From Marinicella rhabdoformis (GTDB lineage Bacteria > Pseudomonadota > Gammaproteobacteria > Xanthomonadales > Marinicellaceae), in the NCBI RefSeq assembly GCF_009671245.1, contig NZ_VTFS01000006.1, positions 63,345-127,344 of the forward strand: a DNA stretch of 64,000 nt. Direction: 5' to 3'. How positions within the stretch are numbered: position 1 is the stretch's first letter; every line of letters begins with the position of its first letter. Shown one piece after another: positions 57,308 through 64,000 of the stretch. Under the pieces are notes generated by a model that was not told the DNA's origin, searched no databases, and saw only the letters and a list, made by a program, of their open reading frames with translations. The position numbers were made by a program, and so were the translations under genes.

Positions 57308-57826
57308 TTACTGATCGCCATCTTCATCTGAAACGACATCTTCAGCATCTTCTTTAATTTCTTCAACTGCAGCCTCTGTAGATTCAACCACATTATCAAC
57401 TGCATTAGCAGCTTCTTCTTTGACTTGAGTCAAGTTGTCATCAGCTTGTTTGATGGCATCGTCAATCACCTGATCAGCCTCAGCATTTCCGTCAACATCG
57501 TCGCCAGGAATAACAACAGCTGGTTTGTCTTGGTTGTCAATACTGCCCATGACACCCAAATCTTGTTCAGTGGCTTCGCCTGTAGCACCCATCATGTTTC
57601 TTGAATCAATGGCAATCAACATCGTTACAATAAAAAAGGCAGTGGCTAAAATTGCTGTCGCTTTGGTCAAAAATGAACCTGATCCCTTGGCACCAAAAAC
57701 TGTGCCTGATGCACCGCCGCCAAAAGCTGAACCTGCTGTAGCACCCGGACCACGTTGGATCAAAATAAAACCAATCAAGGCGATTCCTACCAACACTTGA
57801 ATGATATTTAAAAAATTAATTGTCAT
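57308..57826 (-). CDS. secG: preprotein translocase subunit SecG with long acidic tail
   Basis: Accessory inner-membrane subunit of the SecYEG channel. Two helices (about 5-25 and 55-75) flank the typical GPGATAGSAFGGGASGTVFG loop (GPGATAGSAFGG then SGTVFGAKGSGSFL). At 172 residues it is much longer than E. coli SecG (110) because of a tail of about 90 residues rich in Asp, Glu and Ala, predicted helical or disordered. It follows tpiA, as in many gammaproteobacteria. Confidence 0.93.
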   Translation of the reverse strand: MTINFLNIIQVLVGIALIGFILIQRGPGATAGSAFGGGASGTVFGAKGSGSFLTKATAILATAFFIVTMLIAIDSRNMMGATGEATEQDLGVMGSIDNQDKPAVVIPGDDVDGNAEADQVIDDAIKQADDNLTQVKEEAANAVDNVVESTEAAVEEIKEDAEDVVSDEDGDQ

Positions 57827-57831
57827 TTGAA

Positions 57832-58602
57832 TTATTCTCCGTTTGACAATGCGTCAGCTTGCTGACAAATTGCCATAAAATCTTCTACCGTCAATGATGC
57901 ACCACCAATCAAGCCACCATCAACATCTGGCATTGAAAAAAGTGCGTTCGCATTGCTGCCATTACAACTGCCGCCATAGAGCAGGCGCATGCGGCGCGCA
58001 ATTATATCATCATTCTCGGATAAATGAGAACGTATAAATTGATGAACTTGCTGAGCTTGTTCAGCCGTGGCCGTTAATCCCGTGCCAATTGCCCACACGG
58101 GCTCATATGCAATCACACCTTGACCCAAAGATTCCATGCCAACCAACTCAATAACAGCTTGTATTTGTTGCCAAACTACTGATTCTGTTTGCTCTGCCTC
58201 GCGTTGTGCTATAGTTTCTCCAACACACAAAATGGGCGTCAACCCCACAGACAACGCTTGTTTGAATTTTTCTGCCACCAACTGATTGCTTTCATGACCG
58301 TATTCACGACATTCAGAATGACCCACTAAAACCATTTGACAACCGAGCTCAGCAAGCATGCTTGCACTGATTTCACTGGTGAATGCACCTTTGGCTTGAG
58401 CCGAAAGGTTTTGGCCGCCCCAAATCAAATCGCTATTTTGTAGCTGTGCCGCCACAGCAGGAATATGGACAAATGGTGGAAAAACTGCCACATCATATGA
58501 TGCACCATCACTAATTTCAGCCAACAAGCCTGCCGACAAAGCCTTTGCTTCATCGACAGAGCCGTTCATTTTCCAATTGCCAGCGACCAACAGCTTACGC
58601 AT
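57832..58602 (-). CDS. tpiA: triosephosphate isomerase
   Basis: Interconverts dihydroxyacetone phosphate and glyceraldehyde 3-phosphate. 256 residues from the ATG at 58602 (preceded by AGGTGAT), starting [14 protein letters not shown]; longer starts lie in gyrA. The catalytic Lys (NWKMN), His (VGHSECRE) and Glu ([10 protein letters not shown]) are all present. It overlaps the gyrA stop by 8 bases, so it is translated with gyrA. Confidence 0.97.
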   Translation of the reverse strand: MRKLLVAGNWKMNGSVDEAKALSAGLLAEISDGASYDVAVFPPFVHIPAVAAQLQNSDLIWGGQNLSAQAKGAFTSEISASMLAELGCQMVLVGHSECREYGHESNQLVAEKFKQALSVGLTPILCVGETIAQREAEQTESVVWQQIQAVIELVGMESLGQGVIAYEPVWAIGTGLTATAEQAQQVHQFIRSHLSENDDIIARRMRLLYGGSCNGSNANALFSMPDVDGGLIGGASLTVEDFMAICQQADALSNGE

Positions 58603-61234
58603 CGGCATCACCTGAGTCTGCACCATCACTGTCAGATTCACTTACAGCAGTAGCATCAACTCCATCGGCATTAACTGCGGAGCCATCATCGCCAAGCTCA
58701 CCCTCTTCACCTTCGAGAAGCACGACTTTAGCCACACTGACCAGAGACTCCTTGTCAGCCAATCGAATAAGGGTTACACCTTGGGTGTTTCGACCTACAA
58801 TAGAAATACCGTTGACTGCAGTTCTAACCAAGGTACCACCATTACTGATCAACATAATTTGATCGTCTTCAAGCACTTGGCATGCGCCAACCACCGGACC
58901 ATTTCTGTCTGAAGTTTGAATCGCAATCACGCCTTGACCAGATCGCTTGATTCTAGAAAACTCCTCCAGTTTGGTTTGCTTGCCGTAACCGTTCTCGGTG
59001 CAAACCAAGACATTACCCTCTTCTGCAATGAACATAGAAACCACTTTGGCATCGCCTTTCATGGTAATTCCACGAACACCCCTTGCGGTCCTGCCCATGC
59101 TGCGAACATCTGACTCATGGAATCTGATGGACTTACCTGCTGATGTAAACAAGAAGACATCTTGGTCTCCTGTAGTTAATTCAACATTAACCAAGTGATC
59201 ATCTTCTAACAAGCCCAAACCAATGATGCCATTGGCACGTGGCCTTGAGAAGTTTGATAATGGTGTTTTCTTAACCACACCTTTGGCAGTGGCAAAGAAT
59301 ACATATTTATCTTCATCGTAGTCACGAACCGGCAATATCGCTGTGATCATCTCACCTTTATCAAGCGGCAATAAGTTAACCAACGGTTTACCGCGCGCTG
59401 TGCGTGACGCCATAGGTAACTCATAAACTTTGAGCCAGTAAACCTGACCTTTGTTTGAGAAACACAATAAGGTGTCATGTGTGTTGGCAATCCACAAGCG
59501 CTCAATAAAGTCTTCATTCTTCATAGAAGTGGCTGACTTGCCTTTGCCGCCACGCGTTTGTGCACGGTACACATCTAACTGCTGCATTTTGGCATAGCCT
59601 TCATGCGATAAGGTGACCACCACATCTTCTTCAATGATGAGGTCTTCCATGGTCAAGTGCAGCTGCCTGTCCATAATAACAGTGCGCCTTTCATCACCGT
59701 ATTTTTCTTTGATTTCTTCCAACTCTTCACGAACCACTTCCATCAAGCGGTCTGGGTTCATCAGAATTTCTAAAAACTCTTTGATCTTAACGATGATTTC
59801 TTGGAACTCATCGGTGATCTTGCTTTGTTCTAAGCCTGTTAAGCGATGTAGCTGTAAATCCAAAATGGCTTTGGCTTGAACTGGAGACAATTGATAACCC
59901 GCTTCGAAGAAGCCAAACTCATCAGCCAGGTCTTCAGGACGACACAAATCCGCGTCATCATCTAGCATTGACTTGATTAAGGTCGAATCCCACTTTTTGT
60001 TCAACAAGCGTTCTTTGGCTTCAGCTGGATTCTTAGAAGTTTTGATTAACTCAATCACTTCTTCAATGTTTGCCAATGCAACAGCCAGACCTTCTAAGAT
60101 GTGTGCACGATCACGCGCCTTGCGCAATTCAAAGATGGTACGACGAACAACAACTTCTCTGCGGTGTTTGATGAATTCATTTAATATTTCCATCAAACCC
60201 AATGTTTTGGGTTGGCCATTAATTAAGGCCACCATGTTGATACCGAAAACAGTTTGTAATTGAGTCAATTTAAACAATTGATTCAACATCACTTCCGCCA
60301 CTTCACCACGACGCAACTCAAACACGATGCGCATACCGTCTTTGTCAGATTCGTCACGCAAAGCAGAAATACCATCAATTTTCTTTAATTTAACCAACTC
60401 AGCCACTTTCTCAATCAAGCGCGCCTTGTTAACCTGGTAAGGCAATTCAGTTACAACAATGGTTTGTTTTCCAGAAGCGTCGTCTGTTTCAATTTCAGAA
60501 CGTGCTCGCATGTACACTTTACCGCGACCTGTGTCATAAGCATCACGGATACCTTCTGCACCATTAATAAAAGCTGCTGTTGGGAAATCTGGGCCTGGTA
60601 AATACACCATCAAATCATCTAATGTGGCCCCAGGGTTCCTGATCATTTCTATGGTGGCATTAATGACCTCAGTTAAATTATGAGGCGGGATATTGGTTGC
60701 CATACCCACCGCAATACCAGAAGAGCCATTTACCAATAAAGCCGGAACACGGGTGGGCATCACCTCAGGTTCAGTATCAGTCTCATCATAGTTAGGAACA
60801 AAATCGACGGTATCCTTATCCAAGTCAGCCATCATTTCATGAGAAATTTTGGCCATCCTGACTTCGGTGTATCTCATTGCAGCAGGTGAATCACCATCAA
60901 CAGAACCAAAGTTACCCTGTCCATCAACCAGCATGTATCGCATTGAGAATGGTTGTGCCATACGAACGATGGTGTCATACACGGCAGTATCACCATGCGG
61001 ATGGTATTTACCAATCACATCACCGACCACACGAGCAGATTTCTTGTGAGGTTTATTCCAACTCACATTCAACTCATTCATGGCGAACAACACACGCCTA
61101 TGTACTGGTTTTAAACCATCCCTGACGTCCGGTAACGCCCTACCAACAATCACACTCATCGAATAATCGAGGTATGATTTTTGCATCTCATCTTCGATAT
61201 TTATCTTAACAATATCGGTTGAATTCTCAGCCAT
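58595..61234 (-). CDS. gyrA: DNA gyrase subunit A
   Basis: Type II topoisomerase subunit that breaks and rejoins DNA while introducing negative supercoils. 879 residues. Catalytic Tyr122 is in [10 protein letters not shown]; the quinolone region reads GDTAVYD, with Thr83 and Asp87. The six-bladed C-terminal domain begins near 530 with the GyrA box QTRGGKGKS. The last 25 residues are a Ser/Asp/Gly acidic tail. An A/T-rich 209-bp region upstream holds a possible -10 (TACAAT, 61271-61276 complement). Confidence 0.98.
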   Translation of the reverse strand: MAENSTDIVKINIEDEMQKSYLDYSMSVIVGRALPDVRDGLKPVHRRVLFAMNELNVSWNKPHKKSARVVGDVIGKYHPHGDTAVYDTIVRMAQPFSMRYMLVDGQGNFGSVDGDSPAAMRYTEVRMAKISHEMMADLDKDTVDFVPNYDETDTEPEVMPTRVPALLVNGSSGIAVGMATNIPPHNLTEVINATIEMIRNPGATLDDLMVYLPGPDFPTAAFINGAEGIRDAYDTGRGKVYMRARSEIETDDASGKQTIVVTELPYQVNKARLIEKVAELVKLKKIDGISALRDESDKDGMRIVFELRRGEVAEVMLNQLFKLTQLQTVFGINMVALINGQPKTLGLMEILNEFIKHRREVVVRRTIFELRKARDRAHILEGLAVALANIEEVIELIKTSKNPAEAKERLLNKKWDSTLIKSMLDDDADLCRPEDLADEFGFFEAGYQLSPVQAKAILDLQLHRLTGLEQSKITDEFQEIIVKIKEFLEILMNPDRLMEVVREELEEIKEKYGDERRTVIMDRQLHLTMEDLIIEEDVVVTLSHEGYAKMQQLDVYRAQTRGGKGKSATSMKNEDFIERLWIANTHDTLLCFSNKGQVYWLKVYELPMASRTARGKPLVNLLPLDKGEMITAILPVRDYDEDKYVFFATAKGVVKKTPLSNFSRPRANGIIGLGLLEDDHLVNVELTTGDQDVFLFTSAGKSIRFHESDVRSMGRTARGVRGITMKGDAKVVSMFIAEEGNVLVCTENGYGKQTKLEEFSRIKRSGQGVIAIQTSDRNGPVVGACQVLEDDQIMLISNGGTLVRTAVNGISIVGRNTQGVTLIRLADKESLVSVAKVVLLEGEEGELGDDGSAVNADGVDATAVSESDSDGADSGDADA

Positions 61235-61443
61235 AAAGCAGCCAATTCCTTACATATAACAAAGCAGGAAATTGTAACACAAAAGCAATATATTTTAAGC
61301 AACATTTTGCCCTTAAAGCCAATTTAAAGCCCTACAGGCAAAAATCACTGAAAACCAATAGATTTACACAGCAACAGAATAAAATCAGCGCAGCAAGCTT
61401 TAAACTGACTTAAACGATCGTTCTATTTTAATGAGCAAACGGC

Positions 61444-62583
<1,140 letters not shown>

Positions 62584-62600
62584 TTAATACAAGCCGCACA

Positions 62601-63065
62601 TTATACGCTATGGATTTCTTTCAGCAAACCCTCACAAGCCCGTTCCAACAAATCCAAAACCAACTCAAAACCATCACCTTGGCCATAATAAGGGTCCGGC
62701 ACTTCATCGTATTCAGTATCAGCATAAGACATCATCAATGACGCCTTGTGTTGCTTATCAGCAGACACCAGAGATGTCATACCCAATAAATTGGCTTCAT
62801 CCATGGCAATCAAGTAGTCAAATCGATCAAAATCCTGAGCCACAACTTGTCTGGCCCTCAAGTCTTTCATCTCTATACCGCGTTTCCGTGCCGCCTTGAT
62901 AGAACGCGCATCAGGTTGATGCCCCACATGATAAGAATGGGTTCCTGCCGAGTCAATAACAAAACCTTTTTCTAAACCTGACTGCTTCACCAAATCACGA
63001 AACACTGCCTCAGCCGAAGGCGAACGACAAATATTTCCCATACAAACAAACAACACTTTTTTCAT
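62601..63065 (-). CDS. low-molecular-weight protein-tyrosine phosphatase
   Basis: Cytoplasmic phosphatase of the arsenate-reductase-like LMW fold, 154 residues from the ATG at 63065 (AGGAAG seven bases upstream). The P-loop is Cys8-MGNIC-Arg14-S (CX5R), and the general acid is in DPYYGQGDGFE. In-frame starts further upstream add a poorly conserved stretch. The bacterial target is unknown; there is no tyrosine kinase or capsule gene nearby. Confidence 0.93.
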   Translation of the reverse strand: MKKVLFVCMGNICRSPSAEAVFRDLVKQSGLEKGFVIDSAGTHSYHVGHQPDARSIKAARKRGIEMKDLRARQVVAQDFDRFDYLIAMDEANLLGMTSLVSADKQHKASLMMSYADTEYDEVPDPYYGQGDGFELVLDLLERACEGLLKEIHSV

Positions 63066-63268
63066 TAAGCCACTTCCTATCGAAAACCACATTTTAACAA
63101 AACCATCAAATAACCCTATCATATAAAATCAGATAATCATTCATACTTTACCTCTTATAATTATAGGAACGCCGGCGGCTCGGCTGCACAAAAACCAAAC
63201 CAAACAAAACACAAAAGTCACATCACTTTATGTAAAATTAAAAGCAACCTAATCAAAACTTGATACCA

Positions 63269-64000
63269 ATGCCTAACTTTGAAACATTCAAACACCACAA
63301 AGGCCAACCACGCCCAACACAAAAACAACTCGATGACTTTATTGAAGCACATGACATTTCACTTAAAAAACAAGGAAAACGCATTGCCAAATACCAAGAA
63401 GCATTACAAGCCGAAGGCAAACAATCGCTGCTGGTGATTTTCCAAGCCATGGATGCAGCAGGCAAGGATTCCACCATCCGCAATGTATTCAATGAATGTG
63501 ACCCGGGCGGATTAGAAGTAGCCGCTTTCAAAGCACCGAGTAAAAACGAACTGGCACACGATTTCATGTGGCGCTGTTATCAGCAATTCCCCAAAAACGG
63601 CCAAATCACCCTGTTCAACCGCAGCTATTACGAAGAAGCTTTGGTGGTGCGTGTTCACCCTGAGTATCTAGCAGGACAAGGTATCGACACAAAACGCGCC
63701 AATGACAATCTATTCTGGCAACATCGTTTTGATTACATCAACCAAACAGAGCTGCACCTGAAAAACAACAACACCCAGGTCATCAAATTCATGCTCGATG
63801 TCAGCCAAGAAGAACAACATGATCGATTTAAAAGCCGTTACGAAACTGAAGAAAAGCGCTGGAAATTCAGCGTGGGCGACCTTAAAGAAAGCCAACATTG
63901 GAACGCCTATCAAAATGCCTTTGACGAAGTCTTAAAACACACCAGCACCGACCATTCCCCTTGGTACGTCATTCCGGCTGATGACAAACCCAACATGAGA
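63269..64000 (+). CDS. PPK2-family polyphosphate kinase, 3'-truncated by window edge
   Basis: Transfers phosphate between polyphosphate and nucleotides (AMP, ADP or GDP). The frame is open from the ATG at 63269 to the last base, 244 codons without a stop. The Walker A loop is AMDAAGKDST (60-69), the second motif is FNRSYYEE (116-123), and the lid-region basic residues (DRFKSRYETEEKRWKFS) are visible. The start lacks a clear Shine-Dalgarno. The nucleotide class cannot be set from the visible part. It is divergent from the phosphatase gene. Confidence 0.93.
   Translation, partial: MPNFETFKHHKGQPRPTQKQLDDFIEAHDISLKKQGKRIAKYQEALQAEGKQSLLVIFQAMDAAGKDSTIRNVFNECDPGGLEVAAFKAPSKNELAHDFMWRCYQQFPKNGQITLFNRSYYEEALVVRVHPEYLAGQGIDTKRANDNLFWQHRFDYINQTELHLKNNNTQVIKFMLDVSQEEQHDRFKSRYETEEKRWKFSVGDLKESQHWNAYQNAFDEVLKHTSTDHSPWYVIPADDKPNMR

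Overview
The window looks like a chromosomal segment of a marine, A+T-rich gammaproteobacterium. The fused RlmKL methyltransferase, ppiase-lpxH pair, PldA, separate nuoC/nuoD in a 14-gene nuo operon, the secG-tRNA-Leu(GAG) linkage and the purT/purEK set all fit that class. A Marinicella-like lineage is my guess from the gene mix; nothing here proves the genus.

Layout. 1-4.6 kb: the end of a TonB-dependent receptor gene, then a universal stress protein and a CPA2-type cation/proton antiporter behind a textbook FNR/Anr-type box. 4.6-12.2 kb (all minus strand): a compact operon encoding an almost complete, dedicated fatty-acid synthase (FabD, SDR-type reductase, FabH, FabA, FabZ, FabF-type synthase, ACP), plus a PlsC-type acyltransferase, a 4'-phosphopantetheinyl transferase and a GNAT enzyme. 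12.6-26.8 kb: assorted housekeeping and envelope genes (SGNH-type secreted hydrolase, DUF1684 protein, rlmKL, purT, secreted cyclophilin, lpxH, GRAM-like protein, wax-ester synthase/DGAT, Ser/Thr kinase, TonB receptor, pldA, glutaredoxin-MauE-like fusion).

26.95-35.78 kb: an intact 8.8-kb Tn3-family transposon. It has 38-bp terminal inverted repeats (30/38 identical), a perfect 5-bp target duplication (TATCA), tnpR-tnpA, and a cargo operon tetR - short membrane-fusion protein - RND pump - PaaI-like thioesterase with a 19-bp perfect palindrome as likely TetR operator. It landed 25 bp upstream of the cardiolipin synthase ATG, cutting cls off from its ancestral leader.

37.3-63.1 kb: an unbroken run of minus-strand genes, many overlapping or a few bases apart. 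In transcription order these are LMW phosphatase, tgt, gyrA-tpiA-secG, tRNA-Leu(GAG), nuoABCDEFGHIJKLMN, purE-purK, hemA-prfA-TPR lipoprotein. This joins respiration, purine, tetrapyrrole and translation genes in one strand block. The window ends inside a plus-strand PPK2 polyphosphate kinase gene.

The most interesting parts are the secondary FAS operon (non-canonical ACP motif, FabL-like reductase with an insertion, no FabG, FabR-like palindrome upstream) and the transposon that may have placed cardiolipin synthase downstream of a TetR-controlled efflux operon. All assignments come from reading motifs by eye; no database search was run.
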